This document shows positions 22,595 through 35,200 of a DNA stretch of 64,000 bases, piece by piece. The DNA is from Paraphysomonas bandaiensis (lineage: Eukaryota > Chrysophyceae): positions 115,610 to 179,609 of the forward strand of contig CBFFRP010000319.1 in assembly GCA_965644295.1 (NCBI GenBank), written 5' to 3'. Position 1 is the stretch's first letter, and each line of letters begins with the position of its first letter. Below the pieces are notes generated by a model. That model did not search any database. It was given only the letters and a program-made list of their open reading frames with translations, and was not told the DNA's origin. A program made the position numbers and the translations under genes.

Positions 22595-23407
22595 CAGGGA
22601 TAGGGAACAATATATTGCAATACTATTGTTAGATAGCGTTCCATCAATAGTATTGATGGATTTTTTAAACCGGTCCTACAATACAATTACAATATATTGC
22701 AATATATTGTCAATGTATTGCGATATATTAGTTTGACTAATCAGTAGGTAAACACATCCGTAGATTTCATTTTTAGTATTAGCCATTAAGATCACATGAT
22801 AACCAAACCAACTGCTGCTTATAGCTACTAAAAATCCACCTCGTCCTCATCCTCTGAGCCATCATCGGTGAGGTCGACATCACCATATTCATCCACAGAA
22901 TTAATTGAAATATGCTAGTATCCGGCCATAACTGTCGAATAGCTTTCTAAAACAACAGCATATTAAGTAAGATGGATACTTTTGCGCAACACTGATATAA
23001 TATGTTTAGCTGTGCTGAACAGACGTTCCCATGTATCGGAAGTACATACCAGGGCCAAGGGCCAGGCAACCGTTAACGACTCGTGGATCTGTACGTTTCT
23101 TAATTTTTTTAGCTGACTGAAGATTTTTAGTCGCATAGTCAACATCAGCTTCATTATCCTTTGTAATGTTGTAATCAATTTCTCGTTATTTATATCCATT
23201 TTGCACCCTTCAGTTGAGAATCTTCTCTTATATGACTATCATAATATTGATTGCAATATATTGCAATAGTATTGTGAGCTCTTTTAGCAGAAACACTATT
23301 GATGGAATATTTGACCAGTCCACCAATCAATATATTTTACAATATATTGCAATATATTGTACAATGTATTGCAATACAATATATTGTTCCCTATCCCTGC
23401 TATATTT
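22587..23407. mobile_element. hAT-type DNA transposon, 805 bp non-autonomous copy with target duplication
   Basis: The element spans 22595-23399. Left end CAGGGATAGGGAACAATATA and right end (read inverted) CAGGGATAGGGAACAATATA are identical over at least these 20 bases. Both are flanked by a perfect 8-bp duplication CTATATTT (22587-22594 and 23400-23407), the hallmark of hAT insertion. Subterminal DNA is full of AATATATTGCAATA motifs in both orientations and a shared CTATTGATGGA. Inside, the minus strand retains a relic of a hAT transposase C-terminus, TSDTWERLFSTAKHIISVLR (within 22963-23199). It is followed by a broken acidic tail that ends DEDEVDF. Most of the transposase is missing, so this copy cannot move by itself. 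Confidence 0.85.
22963..23199 (-). pseudogene. Relic of hAT transposase C-terminal dimerisation region
   Basis: A 78-codon open stretch inside the hAT element carries WERLFSTAKHIISVLRKS, which fits the ERxFS...R dimerisation block of hAT transposases. The frame stops soon after. Downstream on the same strand, an acidic stretch (DLTDDGSEDEDEVDF then stop, about 22826-22880) resembles the tail of the second hAT relic near 31.2 kb. No BED zinc finger or RNase H-like core remains. Non-functional. Confidence 0.6.
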
Positions 23408-23741
23408 CACTGTATTCTCGTACATTGTCTTGAAGTGACATACTGAATATACTAGAATAAGATCCATATTCTAATAATCCTGGCTGTTAGTATAGAGGTT
23501 TCACAGTAGCACTTCACTTTCTCTGAGATGGCTAGATTGGAACTCCTTTAGTTTTGACAATCAGTAATTGCAATGTTGTTACATTGACACGAGTTCACCA
23601 AATTACCTAACTAGGAATAGTTATATATGCCACCCTGTAAGGTAAGAGATAATACAGGTATGTAGTGTATGTACTTTCGCACTATACGAGAAAAGGAGAG
23701 TATAAGGTCGGCAAAGAAGGGTGGGAAACATTAGAACGCCG
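23400..23741. other. Intergenic, nothing recognised
   Basis: About 340 bp between the hAT element and the 3' end of the palmitoyltransferase gene. AT-rich, with no motif seen. Confidence 0.5.
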
Positions 23742-25468
23742 TTAAGTTTCTAATCTACCGTTACATATAGAGTCACTGTCATAAAAATAAATACCCCATC
23801 GTCTCATTTCATGTGTATCATCTAATAAGTCAATCGGTGGTTCATATCTCATCTCTTTCAGCAGCATCGTCATATATTTCACGAATGTTTTGTTGATTCG
23901 AAATAAATTCCTTGGTACGATGTAGCTCGGTTGCTTCATACGTTCCCGTGTAGTCATACCCATATACAAAGACTGAATATGATACACCAATAGCGATATC
24001 ACAAAAAGCAATTGAATAAAACACCAAATCATAAAATAAGCCAGGAACTTACTCTCCGGTTTGTAGATACGCACATAACAAATAGATGAATAGAGAAATA
24101 TGGGAATATACACAACCATGGAAACTAGATACAGTGTAAAATATAGATAGTTGCCACGATGAATACAGCTCCACAAAAAGTAGCAATAATGGTCGAATGT
24201 TAATACGCAAGTATTGAGTTCCTTGCAATGCCCCGCACGAAGTGGTAGCTGAACGCGACATCGGTGACAAACGGGGACACGACTTGTAGTTTCATCAGCA
24301 TTACGTAATGCACTTGACAGGTAATAGTGATATATATCGTGCAGGGATTTAGCGTATCGATTCTGGCATAACTGAGGTAAAGGGGAAGGAGGCGTAAAGT
24401 ACACGACCAGAAAACTCCACCACATGAAGATTTGTCCAATCAAATTTACGAAAATGAGGACTGAGGAAGGGTATCGATATTCGTCACCGAACCGACAGGA
24501 GATGAAAACAATGAAGTAGCAAACTGACAATACAATTGACGACACAAAACACCGAAAAGGAAGCTTTGACAACTCTGAACTATTTTTTCCAAACAATTTA
24601 GAATAAAGTTTGAAGCTGTATGTAAGGGAGGAGGAGATGCATCCTCGACAAGACAGAGGCCTCACAGATTTCCAACTGAACGCTGGAAAATAGTGTCGTA
24701 AAATTTCACGAAAGCCAACAGACAGTCGTTGGCACGTATAGCTGCAAGATGTACCACCGCACTGGGATCTGTGTGTCGGCAGCAACTTGACTGCATTACA
24801 ACACACACTATCGCGTCGTTTAGATATATCGTTTTGCTCTGGAGTGACAGGAGATCTTATGCAGCTTTGATGCGGAGATGAAATACCCATAAGATGAGGG
24901 TACCACTTCTTCATGAAGGCAATGACCTGCACACGATTCGAACAATTTACACTGATGAACTATCACTGCGGTATACACTAAACTGGACATCGATGCAGTA
25001 GCATTATATCAGTAAACAAACTCATAATCACCGCAACAATAGTAACATATATACAGCAATGAAACACACCTGAGGATGTGGTTTCACGCGAGTAATAATC
25101 TCCACAGGAGTTCTACCCATTTGATCTGGTTTATAAAGTACTGTTTCCTCTATAAACGACATGATGGATATGATCTCTATACGTCCAAGTATAAGTGCCC
25201 AATGAAACGCAGCTAATCCTTTATATTCATTATATAAGATGTCTATAAGAAGATATGCGTTACCTTGTTGATCATAATCATATATATGATCTCGTATGTT
25301 CTGTGTGTGTAGTAATAGAATAACAATATCAATATGATTGTTAAGAACTGCTCTGATGAGAGGAGTGATACCGTTAGAGTCTACTTCATGGTTATGGTTA
25401 TTGTATTCTCCTGAGATTAATAAACGAATTACTTTGATAGTGTTTCCAGATTCACAAGCTTGTTGCAT
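23742..25468 (-). CDS. Ankyrin-repeat palmitoyltransferase of the DHHC family with DHYC active site (Akr1/HIP14-like)
   Basis: Two exons, 25468-25070 and 24926-23742 (143-bp intron), give 527 residues starting MQQACESGNTIKV. Exon 1 carries about three ankyrin repeats (DSNGITPLIRAVLNNHIDIV, GLAAFHWALILGRIEI, GRTPVEII). Exon 2 has two membrane helices, then the cysteine-rich domain VCHRCRVQLPLRAGHC ... TCVLTFDHYC ... NYLYF, two more helices, and a TTRE segment matching the family TTxE motif. DHHC enzymes transfer palmitate to cysteines of target proteins, often at the Golgi. DHYC instead of DHHC is also the active motif in yeast Akr1, and ankyrin repeats fit that subfamily. Odd point: the HCxxC pair reads HCKEL here, so one expected zinc-binding Cys is replaced. 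Activity is therefore plausible but unproven. Confidence 0.8.
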
Positions 25469-25510
25469 GATGATATAGTGATGACATTGGAATCATATAT
25501 ACTTGATCTG

Positions 25511-25786
25511 GGTATGTGTATGTATGTATGTATGTATGTATGTATGTATGTATGTATGTATGTATGTATGTATGTATGTATGTATGTATGTATGTATGTA
25601 TGTATGTATGTATGTATGTATGTATGTATGTATGTATGTATGTATGTATGTATGTATGTATGTATGTATGTATGTATGTTTGTATGTATGTATGTATGTA
25701 TGTATGTATGTATGTATGTATGTATGTATGTATGTATGTATGTATGTATATGTATGTATGTATATGTATGTATGTATATGTATGTA
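25511..25786. repeat. Tetranucleotide microsatellite (TATG/CATA)n
   Basis: About 275 bp of TATG repeats with a single T substitution near 25680 and TATA interruptions after 25747. It starts about 45 bp upstream of the ATG of the palmitoyltransferase gene, so in that gene's sense it is a CATA tract in the 5' leader or core promoter. The apparent frames encoding Cys-Met-Tyr-Val repeats are artefacts. Confidence 0.95.
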
Positions 25787-26844
25787 GAACGATCATATGT
25801 ATCTATCAGTATCTATTAGATTATGTAATTTAGTATGTTGCTTTGTAGCCACACTAACGACACTCGTTCTCTTCTCTGATGCCATTAGATGTCCTTTCAA
25901 CATACATTACATCACAAACCTTAAAAGCATATAACAAACTGTACATGATAATAAGTATCTGATATCTTTGCATTTTATAGGCCCTTGTTGCCTTGTTGCA
26001 CTCGTAGCTAGTTAGTTATCCGAGTAGGGTTAATACTCCATTTGGTCCTCAGTAATATCACTGATATATATATATGATTTGAACGTAACTTATATATGTT
26101 GGGTTTTCTTATCGTATCGGCAGTCAGCATCTTAGTTTTCGGGAATATATTGAAGCAAAATTTATCTACATTACTGGAGTACAACTACGGCTGGAATACA
26201 GATAATTATTGTCTCAATATTATAGGCATCTATGAACAAAAATATACAAAGGATGCCAATACGATGTCGATGTTATTTTCTTTCAGTTTGATTGTGTGTG
26301 ATGGTTGGAGGACGTCACAGCTTTATCAAAACTGTTAGCAGAATGGTGCAGGTATCCTTTGTTAGGAGGCAGATGCCAAAGTTTTATGATGATGTTTGCT
26401 TTTTTAGTAGTTAAGTCAATTAGATGTGTATGTTTGGTGATGGTTGTAAAATTGTCATAGTATCGTCATTATTGAAAGTTCGTGTATGTCGTGTAGATTG
26501 AAGAGACAGTGTAGGCACTGGTACTGTCCTGGAGGTAATACTGAAATACCTGCGAGGTGAGAATCTATGAAGGTACAGTTCCATAATTTCATGGATAGAT
26601 TGTGATAATGTTATAGGTCAGGACATCGCCGCTGACGGATCAAAGGATGAGTAATTGGAAAAATTTAATTAGCTAAGGTGTAGCTAGTCTTTGTTTGCGA
26701 GTGTAGTTCGTTTTCATGTGATTTTTATGACTAGTACTAAAAATGGAATATACACATGTCTTTAGCAGCTAATTCTAGTACTTTAGACCGGCTAGAAGAT
26801 TGTTGCAATATTATATATGAGATGTTATCTTACAATACTATTGC

Positions 26845-26876
26845 GATATATTGTTCCCTAGCCCTACTGTATATAT
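26845..26876 (-). mobile_element. Solitary hAT-like terminus
   Basis: Read on the minus strand this begins CAGTAGGGCTAGGGAACAAT and continues with ATATCGCAATAGTATTG. It closely resembles the end of the 22595-23399 element (which continues GGGAACAATATATTGCAATA). No partner end was found nearby, so it is probably a remnant. Confidence 0.45.
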
Positions 26877-27190
26877 TCAGTTGAAAGAGTGATCCATGCT
26901 AAATGGCATACCGTCCTCTGAAAATTCAATAGTAGCGTCACATCAGAGCCTGACGAGAAGAATAAAGAATTTTAAAAACGAACACATATTACATATTTTG
27001 CGAGTGAAATGAACGCTGCAAACCGCACTCTTATCGAAATGCTATAGGCCATAATTCTACAGTATAGATATCAGTCATACGATTCTTCGCCATCACTGAA
27101 CAATATTCATTGATAAAATGAGCAGCGCACACCGCGTATATCGACTATGAGGCTGCTAAGAGAATACATATTTATCCACCAAAAACATTA

Positions 27191-29786
27191 TCATAATTCA
27201 ATCCTTCCATGCTCTGGAATAGTCACAGTTGTTGACATAATATTGTCAAATTTCGTGATATCAATAGGTTTCCCCAAAACCGTATCGGCTCCACAGTTAA
27301 TAAAATATAAAACATCGTCTGGCATTACGTTTCCAGTTACACCTACAATTTTCAAAGATTTAAATCCTAAACTCCTGATCATTTGAGTTGCTTCCGGTCC
27401 GTTCATCTAAAAAGGAGAGTTACAACAGTAATTGACATAAACTACGATCAGCTCTTACATGGGGCATTTGATAGTCCATTAAAATGCATTCATATCTATA
27501 GGCAGCATCAGATTTCATGATGCGGACACATTCGGCACCGTCTTCTGCTTCATCACACACATAACCTCGCTTCGTCAGCAGACGACAGAGGAGCTTACGA
27601 TTGGATGCCGCATCGTCCACAACTAGTACTCTCATGCCGCTATTGATGACCCTGTCGCATGATGACGGCACGGCTGGTGGAACAACAGGCCCCTTTTGAG
27701 ACGCCTCTTGGGATAACGTGGTCAATTCCACCAGAGGAAGCTCGATGTAGAACGTAGACCCTAATCCTACACCTTCGGATGAAACCCATATTTGCCCATT
27801 GTGAATTGTTATTATGCCTTTGGTTATCCAAAGCCCAAGACCACTTCCGTTTCCCATCTGGAGCGTATTAGCGTTCAATTGAGTTCCTTCATTAAATAGG
27901 CGTGCTTGGTCCTCTAGCAGTATCCCTGGACCAGAGTCTGCCACCGAAATGAGAACAGATCCAGATTGCTTAGCTTCCCGATTCGCATTTTCTTCGGTCA
28001 AAGCTTTTTTTGACAATAGTCCGTGCTCGACCCATTTAGCAGATACACGCACAACTTCACCCCGAGGACTAAATTTAAGAGCATTGGAAATCAGATTTCG
28101 TACAGCTTGGCTAAGACGAATAAAATCTCCCATAACATGGAGAGAAGACAAGTAATTTCTACGTGAAACAGAATGATAAGCATAAAAAGCCTCGCAATCG
28201 AACGCTATAACGACACCAGCTTCTATGGCTTGTAATTTAAAAGAATCGACTATACTCCGCAGAAGTTCCCATATCGCAACCGGTTTGACTTCGATTTTAA
28301 GTTTTCCTGCCTCAATTTTATCGTACTGTAAAAGGTCATTGAGCACAGATACAGCGGTGTCTGTGCTGCATTGAATGTCATTTATCAATGAGCTCAATTC
28401 GTCGCATTTCGCACAGGGTTGACAGTATTCATCCACCTCGTCCTCTGAATTACCCTTGGTTTTCAAAGTCGACTCGCTCAACACTTCATGAACTAAACGA
28501 AGGCCCATTTTTGCAGTGTTCAATGGCGTCCGAATCTCGTGCGACACAAATCTTACGAATTGGCGTTTCGCTTGAAGAACTTGGTCCTTCTGTGAGTTTT
28601 CATCTTTCGACACGCGGTCGTAAACAAAGAATAAGATAGTGGTAAACGCTACTACCGCCAGACTGACAGCAGACACTGCAAGAGGGGTGGACGTATGATA
28701 CTTATCATAAAATGCATGCGTTGGATATATGAGCATGGTATACGTGGTCGAGTCCAAACTGTCCGTGTCTATTTTGACTTGCATTTCTCTTTTCATTGGG
28801 TCAAACTTTTTGTCGTGTAGGTCCCCCGAGCCCTTTAGCACAGCTTTATCACGATGCAGCCGGAAAGTATATTGCTGCGTCTGGGTAGAAATCACACAAT
28901 CCACTTGATCTATCTTATCTGGCAATAGTTCGACAAATAACGAATCCCAGTTAAATGCGGCGATCGTATAACCCACAATCGCACTGCTGTTGTGATAAGG
29001 CATCACAGGTGAAAAAAGCAGTGAGTTAGGCCGATAGCTCTCATCACTAATATGTTGGATTATATCAGTTAGGTGAGAGCAACTGGAGTTACCAGCCTGG
29101 ACGCACTCATATACTCGGTCAATAGCCGCACCACGTATAGGTTCGGAGTGAAGATTGTAGAGCATAGCCTTCGTGGATGACGGAAAGGCACTCAAGAGGA
29201 TAGGGACCAACACATCATACTCACTGTGATTACTCTCTCCTGTCGTATCATGATATCTCTCGCTATTAGAATTCAGCGAAAATACACCGAAGCCAAATGG
29301 AGACATACCAGCATCATCCGGAAGTTCTGAGTCTGCAGCAAATACCTCTTTTGCATATGCCTCAAAACTAGATACATCGTCAGGCCATACTATCGGCGCT
29401 AACGTCACTCGCACATTAGACATATCATTCATATTGTCGTTCATTGCATAATAACCCTGAGTCGAAGCATTCGGCCAGTTATATATGTGTGGATGTGCAT
29501 GACCCACAAACTGACCCATTGATTTAGCAGCTACCTCTACACGCTTCACTGATGACTCAATACCCGAATAAATATCTTCAGTGAGACTCTCAAATTGTGA
29601 TTTATAAACTTCATTTTCAGCTTGCCATAATAACATATAAGAAAATATTGTCAATAATATAACTGTAGCGACAAGTGAGAGACCCACTAATAGTGATAAG
29701 TAGAATACACGGCTTGTTATTAACCAGTGACACTTACTCCTCTCTGTTGATATATCCATCACTTTCTTTGATGGAAAGAGACGCAT
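27191..29786 (-). CDS. Hybrid sensor histidine kinase with extracellular CHASE-like domain and receiver
   Basis: Two exons, 29786-27459 and 27406-27191, joined across a 52-bp intron, encode 847 residues. Order of parts: membrane helix (about 22-54); a 310-residue extracellular region with several N-glycosylation-type sites, resembling CHASE ligand-sensing domains; a second helix (368-391); HisKA with SHEIRTPLN (phospho-acceptor H416); ATPase N box NLISN (564-568), G1 DSGPGI (617-622) and G2 GSGLGL (647-652). A receiver follows with the acidic pair D724/D725, phospho-acceptor D771 and K822. The intron cuts the receiver just after D771 (DYQMPH joins MNGPEA). It should sense an external signal and pass phosphate from His to the internal Asp, then to a phosphotransfer protein not encoded here. 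The ligand is unknown. Confidence 0.9.
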
Positions 29787-32269
29787 AGTTGATAGAAGTA
29801 CACACTCTCAAAAGAGAGGTACAAGATATAGTAACCGCTTCTTCGTATGTACACTCTCTCTCACTATATATATATATAGACATGTTGTAACATCTACACA
29901 GTCAGTGTATGTACATGTATGTATATCTCCTACACATCAATAGGAATTCCTACACATCCACAATCCAAAAAAAAATACTGTATGATTGAGTGTGTATGTG
30001 TGTATTTATATACTATAAATGCCGTTTTCACAGTACGAACTGAAACATTCATATCGTCATCATCATAGTCTAACTTCAACATACGACATCATATTGTTCC
30101 GCAAATACAGATTTCAGATATCTGGATATTCATGATTTTTTAATATAAAAATTCTATAAAAAACTGAGAAAATTGAAAAATGTAATATAAAAATCCATCA
30201 ATATCTGAAAACATAATAATTTTAAAGTCCTGTACTGTGTACACTATGTACAAACTAGTAAGACAATTAGTGCTACGACTGATCTGTGGATGCAGTAGTT
30301 TCTGTGATATCTATGGGGCTTAAATCAACCAGCTTCCTATCCATTCACATACTGTATATATCCACTTACTCTATGAATGACTCGTCTACAAACAAACACA
30401 AGCGACAGCCTTCTGATTAAGATCAAACCCAATCAAATTCAATAATTTGGATGATATCAGTTGATCCTGAAGCGAATATGTCCCAAACAGGAAAGTTGTG
30501 TCCTCATGATTTATATGGTACATGACTTCAATCACTTCATAAAAACTCAATTTTCACATTCATAATTTTCAGAAATCCAGTTTTGATTAAACTTTTAATG
30601 AAAAAAATCGATGAAATCTAGAAATCATGCTGAAAAGTAGTATCGTATTAATCTTCGGTCTTAATCTGAAGATGTATGTGTATGTAGATACTGCTATATG
30701 TCACAACTCCATAGTCTATTTGCAGTCACTGTGCAATGAATGGACCTCCCTGCAACTGCAGCCTTTCCCTGATAATAGATACCACCAGTATCTGTGATAA
30801 ACCGTATATTATGACGTTGTGTATCTGATATACATGCCTCAGGAGCTCTATAATAATTATGGTACTGTGTGTTGTTATAGTCTTTAGATCCTCAGAAAGA
30901 CCACTAAACGTGATGGCTGAGTTTATGTTAACGTACTGTGGCTGTATATCAATTTACTTTTCCGTATATGTAATCCACTTCGTAATAAGTATTTCAGTTT
31001 AACATCCGTCTGTTGAAGTCGAAAAAACTACCACAATAGCTTTCAGGGCCTGCCTGGTAACAATATATTGCCAGCAAAAATGAAGAATAATAATATTTTA
31101 AAGACCAATAAATAATAATAAATATATTGATATATTTTGGGCACTAAGAAGTAAACATTTACTCGATCGGTAGTAACTAGTCTACTACAACATGATGATG
31201 AAAGTCCAATAGCAATGCAGCAACTAGTACTCTAAGTATTCCAACTCTTCGTCACTGTCGTCCTCATTCTCGTCGTGATTGGACAGCTCATCATCAATGA
31301 CCTGTTGCACTCTTTGCGGTCCACAACTGCTTGTTGAACCGAAGGAACAGCAGCGGTTCGAGGCGTCGTGGGGTCATTCCTTGTCGCAAGCGTGTCATGA
31401 TAATCTTGGCTCTGCTGAACCAACGCTCTACAACGTTAGTTGAACTGAATATGTGCTTGGTCGATCGATACTGCGTGTCAAGCTATCGTCGTAACTTCTT
31501 GCTGGCTCTGTGGCTTTTCTTACATTTGCCACTTCGACGGCCCTATCCAGTGATTCAGCTTCTTCTGCATCTTTTCGAAATTTCTAGAAGAAAAAACTTT
31601 TTGTTGCCTTGCTTCCAGGAAGTAATTCCAACGCCTTGTGTTCAATGAATATAAAGCAAATGACGATCGAATAGTCTGGAATCGAATAATAGTTTTGGTG
31701 TTGTGACCGAAATGGGCGGATATGGCGATCATTTTTATGGCATCTTGCTTATTGACTGTTTACACTGGCATGCTCTTAATGATTATAAGATAATTATATT
31801 CGTCAGTCTTCAGTAGTATGAGGACGACAGCATACTTTTAACAGTTTGAAATTTACTACAGTATTTGGTGAATATCATAACCGCTACAACATCATAACCA
31901 AGAGGATTACAGTGTCAGAAAATTTTTGTTGTTTGAGTATGTAGTATGTAGTACTGGGACGGTGTAGGTCGAAGCCGTAATGGAAGCAATGTCGACTAAG
32001 TAAGAATAGAGTACTAGAATAAGAAAAGCAAGCAATGTCAGATGTACACCCTTCTGATTTCTTTTATATAATATAATAGGAGCTAGTAGATAGTGCTTTG
32101 TGACAATTCATAGTAGATTTTATGTACTCTAAAATGCCAAAAATATTCGAAATGAAACGCAATTATTATAAACATAGCATCAGATTAATAATACTGTCGA
32201 AAAGAGAAAATTAAAATTAGTCTCAATCAAAAAGTCACGATTCCGTACATATATTCAGAGAAAGAAATA
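29787..32269. other. Intergenic region containing a decayed hAT transposon
   Basis: About 2.5 kb upstream of the histidine kinase and downstream of the giant repeat gene. Apart from the transposase relic at 31.2-31.7 kb, I see only AT-rich DNA and a TATATA tract near 29.87 kb that could serve the kinase promoter. Confidence 0.5.
31214..31735 (-). pseudogene. Decayed hAT transposase 3' end
   Basis: On the minus strand, one frame reads NVVERWFSRAKIIMTRLRQG followed by MTPRRLEPLLFLRFNKQLW, a typical hAT C-terminal dimerisation block (VERxFS ... LE.L.FLR.N..LW). After a one-base shift the frame continues into an acidic tail (DDELSNHDENEDDSDEELEY) and stops. Upstream pieces (SLNTRRWNYFLEARQQ) sit in other frames, so several frameshifts have accumulated. 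A possible end CAGGGCCTGCCTGGTAACAA lies at 31044, but no matching right end was found. Non-functional. Confidence 0.65.
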
Positions 32270-35200
32270 TCAAAGAAGAACTGTTGGAAGAGATGTTGGG
32301 GACAGCGTCACAGATGGCGCTTGAGATGGGTAGGCTGTTAAGGTTCCCACATATCCATGACATAGTACACATGTCGCGGGTCCTGTGCCCTTCCCAATTA
32401 TCAACACCGATACTCTCTCACCCGTTGCATGGATCGTCTCCTCGTCCAAACATTGGTCTTCTTGAGTTATCATATTCAACCCCGTTGTACTCACAGAAAA
32501 TGCTCGTAAACCCGTACTATCAGATAAACTCGTTGATGTAGTCACCGTACCAAATACGCCCGGTGATGAAACGTACTCATTGGCAAAATCAATATGTAAT
32601 AAGTCATTAGTTACACCTGTGAATTGATGAGTCTCAAACGTCCACCCCTCCGCACATGTCACTGATGACCCAAACTCAAATGTCATATACGAAAGTGTCT
32701 CAGGCTCCAACATCACATAGTAACTTGGATCAGCAGAGTCGTGGGGCTGAAGTACATACTTACCGAAACGCCTCGCGATGTTAAATCCACGAGGGATCAA
32801 TAAACGGTCATACACTACAGTCTGAAGCTGAAGTATCACACCCACATCAACATCAATGTCATATGTACACAAAGCATCCGGTGACTCGCAACCACTCGGA
32901 TAATTGATCCGAACAAAATTGTCGCGATTCGTTACATCACCATCCTGCCGTGTTATTGGACCACTACCGACAAAAAAGTAATGACCCGACAGCTCATAAG
33001 CACCGTGCTCAGCAACTAACCAAGACAAGTGCAATGGTGGAGATATCACCGTCGGTACAGTCCACTCCTTCGAACAGAAACTGTCATTTGCCTGATACAA
33101 ACGTACTTCAAATGACACCCGACCAGAAAACACTTCCACATTGCGAACACGAGCTATTGCGGGATACCCCTCATCAGATGTATCTCCGGGTATGTCAGGA
33201 AGACTCACAAACACACTCGCGTCATCAAATGACGACAATGTTGTACTCAGTGACACCCACACTTGGTCATCCACATCCACAGATCCGATCTCCAACCATT
33301 CAGATGAAAGCATTGTATCAGATATTACATCCACTATTTCCTCATCCACACCGTCATCACAGGCATCAGTAACTGGTAGTGTCGGTAGCACCGTAGGAAT
33401 GACGGATGGTAAAGCGCTAGGAATATTCGTAGGCATAACTGTGGGACACCTGGATGGAATAACAGTTGGGATCACTGTAGGTGTCACAGATGGAGATACA
33501 GAAGGAAGCTGTGTGGGACATGCCGTCGGACTCGATGTGGGAGTCTTGCTTGGGGAAGGTGTTGGGCTCAATACAACTGGAGATGATGCAGGCGAGAGAG
33601 TGGGGCGTGAAGTCGGGGATCGGGTTGGGTCAGATGTTGGTACCTCTGTTGGAATAGGAGTAGGAGAGACTGTTGGAAGAGATGTTGGGGACAGCGTCAC
33701 AGATGGCGCTTGAGATGGGTAGGCTGTTAAGGTTCCCACATATCCATGACATAGTACACATGTCGCGGGACCTGTGCCCTTCCCAATTATCAACACCGAT
33801 ACTCTCTCACCAGTTGCATGGATCGTCTCCTCGTCCAAACATTGGTCTTCTTGAGTTATCATATTCAACCCCGTTGTACTCACAGAAAATACTCGTAAAC
33901 CCGTACTATCAGATAAACTCGTTGATGTAGTCACCGTACCAAATACGCCCGGTGATGAAACATACTCATTGGCAAAATCAATATGTAATAAGTCATTAGT
34001 TACACCTGTGAATTGATGAGTCTCAAACGTCCACCCCTCCGCACATGTCACTGATGACCCAAACTCAAATGTCATATACGAAAGTGTCTCAGGCTCCAAC
34101 ATCACATAGTAACTTGGATCAGCAGAGTCGTGGGGCTGAAGTACATACTTACCGAAACGCCTCGCGATGTTAAATCCACGAGGGATCAATAAACGGTCAT
34201 ACACTACAGTCTGAAGCTGAAGTATCACACCCACATCAACATCAATGTCATATGTACACAAAGCATCCGGTGACTCGCAACCACTCGGATAATTGATCCG
34301 AACAAAATTGTCGCGATTCGTTACATCACCATCCTGCCGTGTTATTGGACCACTACCGACAAAAAAGTAATGACCCGACAGCTCATAAGCACCATGCTCA
34401 GCAACTAACCAAGACAAGTGCAATGGTGGAGATATCACCGTCGGTACAGTCCACTCCTTCGAACAGAAACTATCATTTGCCTGATACAAACGTACTTCAA
34501 ATGACACCCGACCAGAAAACACTTCCACATTGCGAACACGAGCTATTGCGGGATACCCCTCATCAGATGTATCTCCGGGTATGTCAGGAAGACTCACAAA
34601 CACACTCGCGTCATCAAATGACGACAATGTTGTACTCAGTGACACCCACATTTGGTCATCCACATCCACAGATCCGATCTCCAACCATTCAGATGAAAGC
34701 ATTGTATCAGATATTACATCCACTATTTCCTCATCCACACCGTCATCACAGGCATCAGTAACTGGTAGTGTCGGTAGCACCGTAGGAATGACGGATGGTA
34801 AAGCGCTAGGAATATTCGTAGGCATAACTGTGGGACACCTGGATGGAATAACAGTTGGGGTCACTGTAGGCTTCACAGATGGAGGTACAGAAGGAAGTTG
34901 TGTGGGACATGCCGTCGGACTCGACGTGGGAGTCCTGCTTGGGGAAGGTGTTGGGCTCAATACAACTGGAGATGATGCAGGCGAGAGAGTGGGGCGTGAA
35001 GTCGGGGATCGGGTTGGGTCAGATGTTGGTACCTCTGTTGGAAAAGGAGTAGGAGAGACTGTTGGAAGAGATGTTGGGGACAGCGTCACAGATGGCGCTT
35101 GAGATGGGTAGGCTGTTAAGGTTCCCACATATCCATGACATAATACACATGTCGCGGGACCTGTGCCCTTCCCAATTATCAACACCGATACTCTCTCACC

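Larger units (their letters stand above)
25469..27190. other. Intergenic region with long TATG microsatellite and a hAT-like end
   Basis: Contains the tetranucleotide tract (listed separately) and a short hAT-like terminus near 26.85 kb. An 80-codon frame at 26096-26338 starts with a hydrophobic run but has no motif and no splice partner I can support. Confidence 0.5.

Noticed and set aside
25452-25833. Overlapping ORFs encoding Cys-Met-Tyr-Val or Thr-Tyr-Ile-His repeats
   Set aside because: Direct translation of the TATG microsatellite; no other coding evidence.
26096-26338. 80-codon plus-strand ORF with a hydrophobic start
   Set aside because: No downstream membrane-protein context, no family pattern and no supporting splice sites.
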